DNA from: Acidobacteriaceae bacterium
Lineage (GTDB): Bacteria > Acidobacteriota > Terriglobia > Terriglobales > Acidobacteriaceae
DNA: 48,704 bases
NCBI GenBank assembly: GCA_030041045.1
Contig: JASHOQ010000120.1
Span: forward strand, 1-48,704
Direction: 5' to 3'
A model generated the notes under the pieces. That model was not told the DNA's origin. It saw only the letters and a list, made by a program, of their open reading frames with translations, and searched no databases. The translations under genes and the position numbers were made by a program. Within the stretch, counting starts at the first letter, position 1, and each line of letters opens with the position of its first letter. Shown in pieces: positions 15,932 to 23,116 of the stretch.

Positions 15932-16936
15932 ATGACCGCGGCGCGTGTACAACCGGAACAGGACCCCGCGCAGAAGGAGCGGGAGGAATTGCTGGCGCGC
16001 GGCTGGGCTGCGCTGCCGGCCGCCCATCGCATGCCGGAGACGGCGCCGACTTTGGCTGAGGCGCTGGCTTACTGCAAGCGGCTCGCCGGTTCGCACTACG
16101 AAAACTTTCACGTGGCGACGCGGTTTTTGCCCGCGCGGCTTCGCCCGCATTTTTACGCCATCTATGCCTACTGCCGCATCGCCGACGACCTGGGCGACGA
16201 AGTGCCGGACGCCGCGCAGGCTCTGGCGCTTCTCGATCAATGGGGCCGCGAGCTCGATGCGTGCTACGCGGGGCGGTCGCGGCATCCGGTGTTTGTAGCG
16301 CTGGCCGAGACCATTCGCGCGTGCGCCATCCCGAAGGAGCCGTTCGCCGATCTGCTCACGGCGTTCCGGCAGGACCAGACGGTAAGGCGCTACGAGACCA
16401 TGCAGGAGGTGCTCGGCTATTGCCGCTATTCGGCCAATCCCGTGGGCCGGCTGGTTCTGTATGTTTGCGGCGAAGTGAACGAGGAAAATTTCCGCCTCTC
16501 CGATGCCACCTGCACGGCGCTGCAGCTTGCGAATTTCTGGCAGGATGTGCGCGTGGATTTTGAGAAGGGCCGCGTGTACTTGCCGCAGCAGGACATGCGC
16601 CGCTTCGGCGTCTCGGATGAAATCATTGCGAACGGCGTGGCAACGGCCGGGTTTCGCGCGCTCCTGCGCCAGGAAGTGGAGTTTGCGCGGGCGCTGTTTG
16701 CGGACGGGCTGCCGTTGATCAGGCGCGTCGATCGCGGGCTTGCGGTCGATATCGATCTTTTCAGCCGCGGTGGTCTGGCGATTCTGCGCGCCATCGAGCG
16801 GCGGGACTTCGACGTGCTCAGCGCGCGGCCGGCGCTCTCCAAGCGCTCCAAGCTCGCGCTCGCGTTGCGCGCCATCGGCGGCAAGGCGCTGCCGTTTCTT
16901 CGCCTCGGTGCGCGCGCGGCAGGGAAGGCGGCTTGA
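15932..16936 (+). CDS. hpnC: Hydroxysqualene synthase HpnC
   Basis: HpnC converts presqualene diphosphate to hydroxysqualene. The product (334 aa) is a trans-isoprenyl diphosphate synthase-fold protein with YENFHVATRFLPARLRPHFY, the first acidic motif AYCRIADDLGDE, YCRYSANPVGRLVL, and the second acidic region LANFWQDVRVDFEKGRVYLP. GDE in the first motif is typical of HpnC rather than HpnD. The ATG at 15932 follows the dehydrogenase stop by ten bases. Its stop overlaps the TTG start of hpnD. Confidence 0.94.
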   Translation: MTAARVQPEQDPAQKEREELLARGWAALPAAHRMPETAPTLAEALAYCKRLAGSHYENFHVATRFLPARLRPHFYAIYAYCRIADDLGDEVPDAAQALALLDQWGRELDACYAGRSRHPVFVALAETIRACAIPKEPFADLLTAFRQDQTVRRYETMQEVLGYCRYSANPVGRLVLYVCGEVNEENFRLSDATCTALQLANFWQDVRVDFEKGRVYLPQQDMRRFGVSDEIIANGVATAGFRALLRQEVEFARALFADGLPLIRRVDRGLAVDIDLFSRGGLAILRAIERRDFDVLSARPALSKRSKLALALRAIGGKALPFLRLGARAAGKAA

Positions 16937-17868
16937 CCACTGCGTGGGGCGGAGCAGATTTAGCCCGTGCCTATGCGGAATGCCGCGCGATCGCGAAACG
17001 CGAAGCGAGGAACTTTTACTACGCTTTTGTGGCTCTGCCCAAGCCGCGGCGCAACGCCATCTGCGCAATTTACGCCTTCATGCGTCAGGCCGACGATCTG
17101 GCCGACGACGAGAGCCTTTCGCGCGAGGAACGCAGGCGCCTTTTGCAAGCATGGATGGAGGAGTGGCGCCGGGTTGCGCACGGGGAGACGACGGCGAATC
17201 CGGTTTTTCTGGCAGTACGCGACGCGACGGAGCGCTACGGAATTCCGCTGGCGCTGCTCGACGAGCTGGTGGCCGGCGTGACCATGGACTTGCGCCACGA
17301 TGTGCGGGGGCAGGACGCGCGCGACACGCCCGACACCTATGCCACCTTTGCCGATCTCTATCGATATTGCTACCTGGTCGCTTCGGTGGTGGGCCTGGTG
17401 TGCATCCGCATCTTCGGTTACCAGGATGCGCGCGCGGAGAAACTGGCAGAGGAAACGGGGATCGCCTTTCAGTTGACAAACATTCTGCGCGATGTGAGCG
17501 AAGACGCGGCGCGGCATCGCGTGTATCTGCCGCTCGAAGACATGGCCGCGCATGGCGTAACCCTCGAGTCTCTGCTCAACCGCGCGCCGCATGCGCCGCC
17601 CACGGGGAACGAGCGCGCGTTGCTCGCCTCGATTGCGCGGCGCGCCGAGGATTATTACGGGTCGGCGCGAGCGTTGCTGCCGCTCATCGACCGCGAGAGC
17701 CGGCCGGCGCTGCGGGTGCTGGTCTCGATTTATCACGCGCTGCTCAGGCGGATCGAGGCGGCCAATTACGATGTGTTTACGCAGAGGGCGAGCGTGCCCA
17801 CGGCGCAGAAAGTGTGGATTCTGGCGGGGGGGCTGATGCGCATCTGCGTGGCCAGGCTATTCGCCTGA
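16933..17868 (+). CDS. hpnD: Presqualene diphosphate synthase HpnD
   Basis: HpnD condenses two farnesyl diphosphates to presqualene diphosphate. Visible motifs are ARNFYYAFVALPKPRRNAIC, the Asp-rich FMRQADDLADDE, YCYLVASVVGLVCIRIFGY, and the second Asp motif QLTNILRDVSEDAARHRVYL. The length is 311 aa. The start is a TTG that overlaps the hpnC stop (TTGA), giving close coupling. It is followed after 16 bases by the REP-flanked RAYT element that separates it from hpnE. Confidence 0.94.
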   Translation: MTTAWGGADLARAYAECRAIAKREARNFYYAFVALPKPRRNAICAIYAFMRQADDLADDESLSREERRRLLQAWMEEWRRVAHGETTANPVFLAVRDATERYGIPLALLDELVAGVTMDLRHDVRGQDARDTPDTYATFADLYRYCYLVASVVGLVCIRIFGYQDARAEKLAEETGIAFQLTNILRDVSEDAARHRVYLPLEDMAAHGVTLESLLNRAPHAPPTGNERALLASIARRAEDYYGSARALLPLIDRESRPALRVLVSIYHALLRRIEAANYDVFTQRASVPTAQKVWILAGGLMRICVARLFA

Positions 17869-17883
17869 GCACGGGCGTCAGAT

Positions 17884-17948
17884 TTGAAGGGTACGGGCTT
17901 CAGCCCGTACGCCGACAAGACCACGAATCGCGGGCTTTAGCCCTGAGG
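17884..17948 (+). repeat. Left REP pair of the RAYT element
   Basis: The outer palindrome GTACGGGCTTCAGCCCGTAC (17891-17910) has a 9-bp stem. The inner one is GGGCTTTAGCCC (17932-17943). The 30 bases 17884-17913 recur exactly, as reverse complement, at 18431-18460. The inner 18 bases 17931-17948 recur inverted at 18391-18409 with one inserted G. Confidence 0.92.
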
Positions 17949-17955
17949 AAAATGA

Positions 17956-18420
17956 ATGCGGCCGAAACGAGAACGAGCTATGAGAGGACGAGCTGCGTAC
18001 TTTGTCTCGACTCAGACTATCGAGCGCAGACCGTTTTTTCGCTATGAGCGCTGGGCATCGCTGCTGCTCGATACACTGAGACACTACGAAGGCACAAGAT
18101 ATACGCTGCATGCTTATGTGATCATGCCTGACCATTTGCATTTACTGATGGTTCCTAAGGAAACACTTGAAAAGTCCGTTCAGCTCATCAAGGGAGGTTT
18201 CTCCTTCCGCGCAAAACGTGAATTGAATTGGAAAGGAGAAATCTGGCAGCCGGGTTTTAGCGATCATCGGATTCGTGATGAGGACGATTGGAGACGGCAT
18301 CTCAATTACATTCGTGAAAATCCAGTTCAAGCCGGTTTGGTATCCGATGGTCTCGATTTTCAGTTCATGGGCTTTCCCGCAGGCGATTTTCCTCAGGGGC
18401 TAAAGCCCGTCAATCCCTAA
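17956..18420 (+). CDS. REP-associated tyrosine transposase (RAYT, Y1 family)
   Basis: The 154-aa product has the HUH endonuclease fold of the Y1 transposase family. The metal-binding HxH is in AYVIMPDHLHLLMVP (about residues 54-68), and the catalytic Tyr is in RRHLNYIRENPVQAGLV (about residues 114-130). QPGFSDHRIRDEDDW is also typical. The frame is intact, so activity is possible. Base composition is more AT-rich than its neighbours, supporting acquisition. The last codons (GLKPVNP) are encoded by the inner right REP. GAGGA from the left REP may serve as ribosome site for ATG 17953 or 17956. Confidence 0.92.
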   Translation: MRPKRERAMRGRAAYFVSTQTIERRPFFRYERWASLLLDTLRHYEGTRYTLHAYVIMPDHLHLLMVPKETLEKSVQLIKGGFSFRAKRELNWKGEIWQPGFSDHRIRDEDDWRRHLNYIRENPVQAGLVSDGLDFQFMGFPAGDFPQGLKPVNP

Positions 18421-18460
18421 CCGGGGCTGAGGCGTACGGGCTGAAGCCCGTACCCTTCAA
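18391..18460 (-). repeat. Right REP pair of the RAYT element
   Basis: This is the reverse complement of the left pair: CCTCAGGGGCTAAAGCCCG (18391-18409), then GTACGGGCTGAAGCCCGTAC (18434-18453) in a 30-base exact inverted copy. A further CTAAAGCCCG fragment follows at 18461-18470. Confidence 0.92.
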
Positions 18461-18472
18461 CTAAAGCCCGCA

Positions 18473-19918
18473 TTGTCAGGATTCTCGTTGGCGAACTCTT
18501 CAAGCAAATCGGGCAGGTCCGTGACGGTCGTCGGCGGCGGTGTGGCCGGCATGAGCGCGGCGTGTGCGCTTGCCGAATGTGGGCTCGAGGTCCATCTCGT
18601 CGAGCGGCGCGGCTACCTGGGCGGGCGCGCGAGCTCGTATCTGCATCCCGGCGTGAACGAGACCATCGACAACTGCCAGCACGTGCTGTTTGGGTGCTGC
18701 ACGAATCTCGTGGGATTTTACGAGCGCATCGGCGCGGCAGGAAAAATTCACTGGACGCGGGAGATGACGATGATCGAGCCGGGAGGGCGGCGCTCGCTTC
18801 TGGGCCCCACGCGCTGGCTGCCGGCGCCGCTGCACGGGTTGCCCAAACTCCTGCGCGCGCAGGCATTCACGCGTGCAGACAAGAAGGCGCTTGCCGCGGC
18901 GTTTCGCGCCATGCTCAGGCGGGCATCAGCGGAATCGACGGAGACGCTGGCCGGATGGCTCGCGCGCCACAAGCAGACCCCGGGCGCGATTGAGCGCTTC
19001 TGGAAGCTGGTGATTGCGAGCGCGCTCAATGCGGAGATCGAGACCATCGCCGTGCCCTATGCGGCCAAGGTGATTCGCGAGCTGTTCATGAACTCGGCCT
19101 ACGCGGGCGCCATGGGCATCAACACCGTGCCGTTGAGCGAGCTCTACGCGGGCGTGCCGGCGCTGCTCGAAAAGGCTGGAGGCGCGGTGCACTTCAACAG
19201 CAACGTGGAACGAGTGGAGTGGGACGAGGAGACCTCGACGTGGACGGTGGAGACTAAAGATGGTGCGGCCACATCGGATGATCTGGTGCTTGCCGTTCCC
19301 TTCGAGGTCATGGGTAAGCTGGCTGCGCAGATGCCGCCGGCAGAGGGAGTCGAAGCGCTGCTGCGCCAGATCGAACAGCATACGCACTGGCCCATCTGCA
19401 GTGCGCATCTCTGGTTCGATCGCGAGATTACGGAGCTGGATCATGCGGTGCTGCTCGACCGCGAGATTCACTGGCTCTTCAACCGCGGCAAATTGCAGTC
19501 CTGGCGCAAGCAGGAGGGCAGCTACATCGAGATCGAGGTGAGCGCGTCGCGCGAGTTTGCTGCGCGCAGCCGGAATGAGGCCATCGAGCTCACACTGCGC
19601 GAGCTTGCGGAGTTCTTTCCCGCGGTCGCGCAGGCCAGGCTGGTGAAGGCCGCGCTGGTGAAAGAGGTGCGCGCGACCTTCGGCGTGCCGCCGGGAATCG
19701 ACAACTTCCGGCCGGACGCGCAGTCGTCGCCGTGGCCGAACTGCGTGCTGGCCGGCGACTGGACGCGGACGGGGTGGCCCTCGACGATGGAGAGCGCGGC
19801 GCGCAGCGGGCACCTGGCGGCGGAGGCGGTGTGCGCGGCGATGGGCAGGCCGCGGAGATTTCTGGTGGAGGATCTGAAGCCGAAGGGGTTGATGCGGCTT
19901 GCGGCCGCCAGCTTTTAG
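18473..19918 (+). CDS. hpnE: Hydroxysqualene reductase HpnE
   Basis: HpnE is a FAD-dependent amine-oxidase-fold enzyme that reduces hydroxysqualene to squalene, completing the HpnC-D-E route. The dinucleotide-binding motif VTVVGGGVAGMSAACALAEC begins at residue 17, followed by an acidic residue in HLVERRGYLGGRASS. The C-terminal FAD contact is CVLAGDWTRTGWPSTMESA. The frame from TTG 18473 gives 481 aa; GTG 18521 (VTVV...) is an alternative with a GGGCAGG site. Only 12 bases separate TTG 18473 from the REP, so the insertion may have replaced the original start region. Confidence 0.93.
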   Translation: MSGFSLANSSSKSGRSVTVVGGGVAGMSAACALAECGLEVHLVERRGYLGGRASSYLHPGVNETIDNCQHVLFGCCTNLVGFYERIGAAGKIHWTREMTMIEPGGRRSLLGPTRWLPAPLHGLPKLLRAQAFTRADKKALAAAFRAMLRRASAESTETLAGWLARHKQTPGAIERFWKLVIASALNAEIETIAVPYAAKVIRELFMNSAYAGAMGINTVPLSELYAGVPALLEKAGGAVHFNSNVERVEWDEETSTWTVETKDGAATSDDLVLAVPFEVMGKLAAQMPPAEGVEALLRQIEQHTHWPICSAHLWFDREITELDHAVLLDREIHWLFNRGKLQSWRKQEGSYIEIEVSASREFAARSRNEAIELTLRELAEFFPAVAQARLVKAALVKEVRATFGVPPGIDNFRPDAQSSPWPNCVLAGDWTRTGWPSTMESAARSGHLAAEAVCAAMGRPRRFLVEDLKPKGLMRLAAASF

Positions 19919-20454
19919 CTCTCCCAGAAGTGAAGTTTTCCTTCAGCGCGCCGTCGCTTCTTATCGGCAGCGTCGAGGTCAGCGAGTGATGCGAGCCAGT
20001 CTCGGTAGAAGTCATCGACAATGTACCCCTCTTTTATGACTAATTTCCGGAGCGGCCTTGCGTTGGGAACGATTACGGTCTGTCGACCGTATCGTGTGTG
20101 CTGAGCTCGACACCCTAAGATTTGCGTGAATTTGAGCGCTCTTAGCCCGTAAAGAAACTCAACCATAACAGCATCTGCCGTAAGTATGAGCACACGCTTC
20201 CAGTAAGACCGGAAAAGCGCGATGCCTTGTAGGACCATGAATCCGCCAATTGCTGCGGAAAGGCAACAGTAAAGCAACGCAGCGGGACGAGGATCGTTCC
20301 GAAGTTGAGCGATTTGGGAGGGAACCAGCGTTGCCAAAACCCAGATTCCCGCTATGAAGACAAAACCGCCGGAGACGGCAATAAAAGTCCGCGATCTCTT
20401 TGAGGGGCGGTAAATCCGCATTCCAATCGGCGAGTGCGGTTCCATGGAAGACAT
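19915..20454 (-). CDS. Membrane protein with two helices and a cytoplasmic PH-like region
   Basis: The 179-aa product has two predicted membrane helices (TFIAVSGGFVFIAGIWVLAT near 23-42; LLYCCLSAAIGGFMVLQGIA near 60-79). A beta-rich domain follows (KRVLILTADAVMVEFLYGLR, then QTVIVPNARPLRKLV), similar to bacterial PH domains that follow two helices, and a charged tail. Function is unknown. It converges on hpnE with a four-base overlap. Composition is less GC-rich than neighbours. ATG 20454 or ATG 20442 may be the start. Confidence 0.7.
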   Translation of the reverse strand: MSSMEPHSPIGMRIYRPSKRSRTFIAVSGGFVFIAGIWVLATLVPSQIAQLRNDPRPAALLYCCLSAAIGGFMVLQGIALFRSYWKRVLILTADAVMVEFLYGLRALKFTQILGCRAQHTRYGRQTVIVPNARPLRKLVIKEGYIVDDFYRDWLASLADLDAADKKRRRAEGKLHFWES

Positions 20455-20555
20455 GCTACCGCATCGGCGTAGGCCAGCTCTTGCGCGGTTGTGTGAGCTT
20501 CTTATGCACGCTTGGATGTCGATTCAATCGACTTACCGGCGCGCCACTCTCTTCC

Positions 20556-20963
20556 TCAGTGCGCGAGCAGATACACGCCCACGCAGACGAGCACCGCCGC
20601 GGCCCAGCGGCGGCGATCCACATTCTCCTTCAGAAAAATCTTGCCGGCGATGGCGTTCGTGACCAATGTGAGCGAGGCCGAGGCCGGCGCCACCAGGCTC
20701 AGATCGAGATGGTTGAGGGCGAGCAGCAGCGCGAAGAAGGCGAGAGCGAGAAAGAAGACGCCCAAGAAGAAGAGCGGGCAGGTGAGAACCGCGCGGACGG
20801 CGCCGCCCAGGCCCGAGTGCGCGCGAATCTCGTCGAGGTCGCCGATTGATTTCATGGCGGCGGCGGTGAGCACTTCGCCAGCGGTGGATGCGAGCACCAC
20901 GGCGGCGATCATGGCCACGGCGGACCAGAGACCGGGCTGCGCGCCAGTGAAGTGATACGTCAT
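20556..20963 (-). CDS. Small EamA/DMT-type membrane protein, second of a pair
   Basis: The 135-aa product has four hydrophobic helices (near residues 12-32, 53-80, 84-102 and 117-134) with the DMT pattern LVAPASASLTLVTNAIAGKI and a closing KENVDRRRWAAAVLVCVGVY. This half-size architecture is that of paired SMR/ArnE-ArnF-like proteins. The start ATG overlaps the stop of the partner gene by four bases, suggesting a hetero-oligomer. It follows hpnJ on the same strand, so lipid head-group flipping is a reasonable guess but unproven. Confidence 0.85.
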   Translation of the reverse strand: MTYHFTGAQPGLWSAVAMIAAVVLASTAGEVLTAAAMKSIGDLDEIRAHSGLGGAVRAVLTCPLFFLGVFFLALAFFALLLALNHLDLSLVAPASASLTLVTNAIAGKIFLKENVDRRRWAAAVLVCVGVYLLAH

Positions 20964-21412
20964 CGCGCTCGCACCTTGGCCGATTCCTGAGATGGAGCGG
21001 GCTCTGTGGCGGGCACGGGCTGCTCGGTGCGCGACGGCCCCTGGGCGACGAAACTGACGCCCAGCGTAATGAGCACTATGCCGGCCCAGCGCTCGAGCGA
21101 GATGGGTTCCTTGAGCCAGAAGCGCGCCAGCAGCGCGACGATGACGTTGCCGAAGGCTGTGGCCGGAAGCACGAAGGTGAGGTCGGCCCAGGAGAGCGCG
21201 GTGAGGTAACTCGAGAAGAAGCCGATGAGCAGCGCGATGCCGGCCCCGATCCACGGCGTGAAGACGGCGGCGACGAGCGCGAGCGGGTGGGCGAGGCCGA
21301 TGGACGGCATCGCGGTCATGCCGCGCGAGAGGCAGGTATCGCCCAGGGGCGCGCAGAGAGCGACGAGCGCGAGAATGAGGTATTGCCGGGGCGAGAGGGT
21401 GGGATGGGGCAT
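20960..21412 (-). CDS. Small EamA/DMT-type membrane protein, first of a pair
   Basis: The 150-aa product has four helices: QYLILALVALCAPLGDTCLS, a long pair in ALVAAVFTPWIGAGIALLIG, LTFVLPATAFGNVIVALLAR, and RWAGIVLITLGVSFVAQ. It ends in a Pro/Glu-rich tail. The closing KEPISLERWAGIVLI is the typical DMT C-terminal motif. The ATG at 21412 was preferred over ATG 21439 because GGAG lies about nine bases upstream. It is coupled to the next gene and lies 170 bases after hpnJ, with one palindromic element between. Confidence 0.85.
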   Translation of the reverse strand: MPHPTLSPRQYLILALVALCAPLGDTCLSRGMTAMPSIGLAHPLALVAAVFTPWIGAGIALLIGFFSSYLTALSWADLTFVLPATAFGNVIVALLARFWLKEPISLERWAGIVLITLGVSFVAQGPSRTEQPVPATEPAPSQESAKVRAR

Positions 21413-21500
21413 TTCGGATTCTCCGCTCTCAGCCGCCATGTGGAGTGCGATGAAAGATGATCACAAGGGACAACTGCAGGTCCTTCGGCTCGTCCGCCTT

Positions 21501-21537
21501 TCACCCCACGGACGAAGACCTGTCCGTGGGGACCCCC
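21501..21537 (+). repeat. Palindromic element copy 2
   Basis: CCCCACGGAC pairs with GTCCGTGGGG (10-bp perfect stem, eight-base loop), followed by ACCCCC. The trailing GGCGGACTCGCTCAGGATGA (21542-21561) resembles the ends of copies 1 and 4 and part of the insert in the ABC ATPase gene. Confidence 0.75.
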
Positions 21538-21584
21538 GATGCGGCGGACTCGCTCAGGATGACAGCAGAATACGAGGGAGGCCG

Positions 21585-23063
21585 CTATGCGCCGGCGTTC
21601 GCGGTTGCGGCCTTTTCCGCCTGCTGGCTGCGCTTGATCTTCACCATCTTGTTGCGCTGCGCGCGCAGCTTCAGGAACGATTTGGCTTCCTGATAGAGAC
21701 GTGGCACGTCGCGGTTGACGATCGCCTTCCAGATGACGCGCGCTGCGGCCTTGGGGCGGAAGTAGTATTCGTCGTAAAACTTGTGCACCATCTCCATCAC
21801 GTAATCGGTGGGCAGGCCGGGGTACTCGATGTGCGCCATCTGGTGGCCGCCGCCGTCTTCCATCTTTTCGTTGGTGATGAAGCCGTTGCTCTTGGCGAAC
21901 TCGTAGAACTCCGTGCCGGGGTATGCGTGAGCAATGGAGACCTGGATGGTTTCGACGTCAAGCGACTTGGCGAAGTTGATGGTGTTGCGGATCGACTCCC
22001 GGGTTTCGCCGGGAAGGCCGAGGATGAAATCGCCGTGGATCACCAGCCCCAGGTCGTGGCAATCCTTGGCGAAGGCGCGGGCGCGCTCCACGGTTGCGCC
22101 CTTCTTGATGTTCTTGAGAATCTGCGGATCGCCGGACTCGAAGCCGACGATGAGCAGCCGGCAGCCGGCGTCTTTCATCGCCTTCAGCGTTTCGCGGTCG
22201 GTGGTCACGCGCGAGGTGCAGCTCCAGGTAAGGCCCAGCGGCTTGAGTTTCTCGCACAGCTCGATGGTGCGTCCCTTCTGGATGTTGAAGGTGTCGTCGT
22301 CGAAGAAAAACTCCTTCACGTAGGAGAAGTTCTCCTTGGCCCAGGCCAGCTCCGCGGCCACATCTTCGCTGGAGCGCTTGCGCCAGGCGTGACCGCTCAA
22401 CGTCTGCGGCCACAGGCAGAAGGTGCACTGCGCCGGGCAGCCGCGGGTGGAGTAAAGCGCGATGAAAGGATGGAGCAGGAAGGGCACGTTGTAGCGGGTC
22501 ACGTCCATGTCGCGCTTGTAGACCTTGGTGACCCAGGGCATGGCGTCCAGGTCTTCCACCTGCGGACGGTCGGGGTTGTGATGGATTTTGCCGTCCTTCT
22601 TGTAGCTGATGCCGAGAATTTCGTTCAGCGGCTTACCCTGGGCGAACTCAATCACGGAGTAATCGAACTCGCGGCGGCAAATGAAGTCGAGCGCGCTGCA
22701 CTCGTTGAGGGCGCGGTCAGGATCGGTAGTGACCGGCGGCCCGACGAAGGCGATGCGAATGGAGGGACTGGCTGCCTTGATGGCCTCGGCCAGGCGCTGG
22801 TCGCCCTCCCAGCCGACAGTGGACGTGAAAAGCACCAGAAACTCGTAGTCATTGCAAATCTGGATGGTTTCCTGTGCGGAGACATGGTGCGGCGGCGCGT
22901 CAAGAAGGCGCGAACCCTCAAGCAGTCCGGCCGGATAGGCGAGCCAGACCGGGTACCAGTAGGATTCGATCTCGCGCGTGGCCGGCCAGCGGGAACTTGC
23001 GCCTCCATCGAAATTCTCAAACGAAGGCGGGTTCAGGAAAAGTGTCTTCAAAGGCATCGGCAT
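21585..23063 (-). CDS. hpnJ: Hopanoid biosynthesis radical SAM protein HpnJ
   Basis: HpnJ is a B12-type radical SAM enzyme family implicated in ring contraction that forms the cyclitol ether head group of hopanoids. The product (492 aa) begins MPMPLKTLFLNPPSFENFDG, the characteristic start. The N-terminal half resembles a cobalamin-binding domain. The radical SAM cluster is C209-PAQ-C213-TF-C216 (STRGCPAQCTFCLWPQT), followed by FFFDDDTFNIQKG and GFESGDPQILKNIKKG. HpnI and HpnK, its usual partners, are not in the window. A TAAAAT box lies seven bases before the ATG. Confidence 0.92.
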   Translation of the reverse strand: MPMPLKTLFLNPPSFENFDGGASSRWPATREIESYWYPVWLAYPAGLLEGSRLLDAPPHHVSAQETIQICNDYEFLVLFTSTVGWEGDQRLAEAIKAASPSIRIAFVGPPVTTDPDRALNECSALDFICRREFDYSVIEFAQGKPLNEILGISYKKDGKIHHNPDRPQVEDLDAMPWVTKVYKRDMDVTRYNVPFLLHPFIALYSTRGCPAQCTFCLWPQTLSGHAWRKRSSEDVAAELAWAKENFSYVKEFFFDDDTFNIQKGRTIELCEKLKPLGLTWSCTSRVTTDRETLKAMKDAGCRLLIVGFESGDPQILKNIKKGATVERARAFAKDCHDLGLVIHGDFILGLPGETRESIRNTINFAKSLDVETIQVSIAHAYPGTEFYEFAKSNGFITNEKMEDGGGHQMAHIEYPGLPTDYVMEMVHKFYDEYYFRPKAAARVIWKAIVNRDVPRLYQEAKSFLKLRAQRNKMVKIKRSQQAEKAATANAGA

Positions 23064-23070
23064 CTACCCC

Positions 23071-23076
23071 ATTTTA
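23071..23076 (-). promoter_or_regulatory. Putative -10 box of hpnJ, leaderless arrangement
   Basis: On the minus strand this reads TAAAAT, seven bases before the hpnJ ATG. The gap GGGGTAG contains GGGG, so a weak ribosome site cannot be excluded. Confidence 0.4.
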
Positions 23077-23116
23077 ACATTCCGTCAGACTGTTAGATGA
23101 AATTACTCGGCCCGCG

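Larger units (their letters stand above)
17884..18460 (+). mobile_element. RAYT transposase unit bounded by mirror-image REP pairs
   Basis: A single transposase gene is bounded on each side by the same two palindromes in inverted order, outer-inner and inner-outer. This is the arrangement of REP-associated tyrosine transposases (RAYTs), domesticated IS200/IS605-type enzymes thought to move REP sequences. The unit sits between hpnD and hpnE, which are normally adjacent, so it has entered the hopanoid run without breaking a gene. Confidence 0.88.

Noticed and set aside
15899..17068. A 389-codon minus-strand frame across hpnC
   Set aside because: It is antisense to hpnC and the start of hpnD, both of which carry catalytic motifs in the plus-strand frame.
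16740..18047. A 435-codon plus-strand frame across hpnC, hpnD and the RAYT start
   Set aside because: It runs out of frame through three identified genes and is extremely Arg/Gly/Ala-rich.
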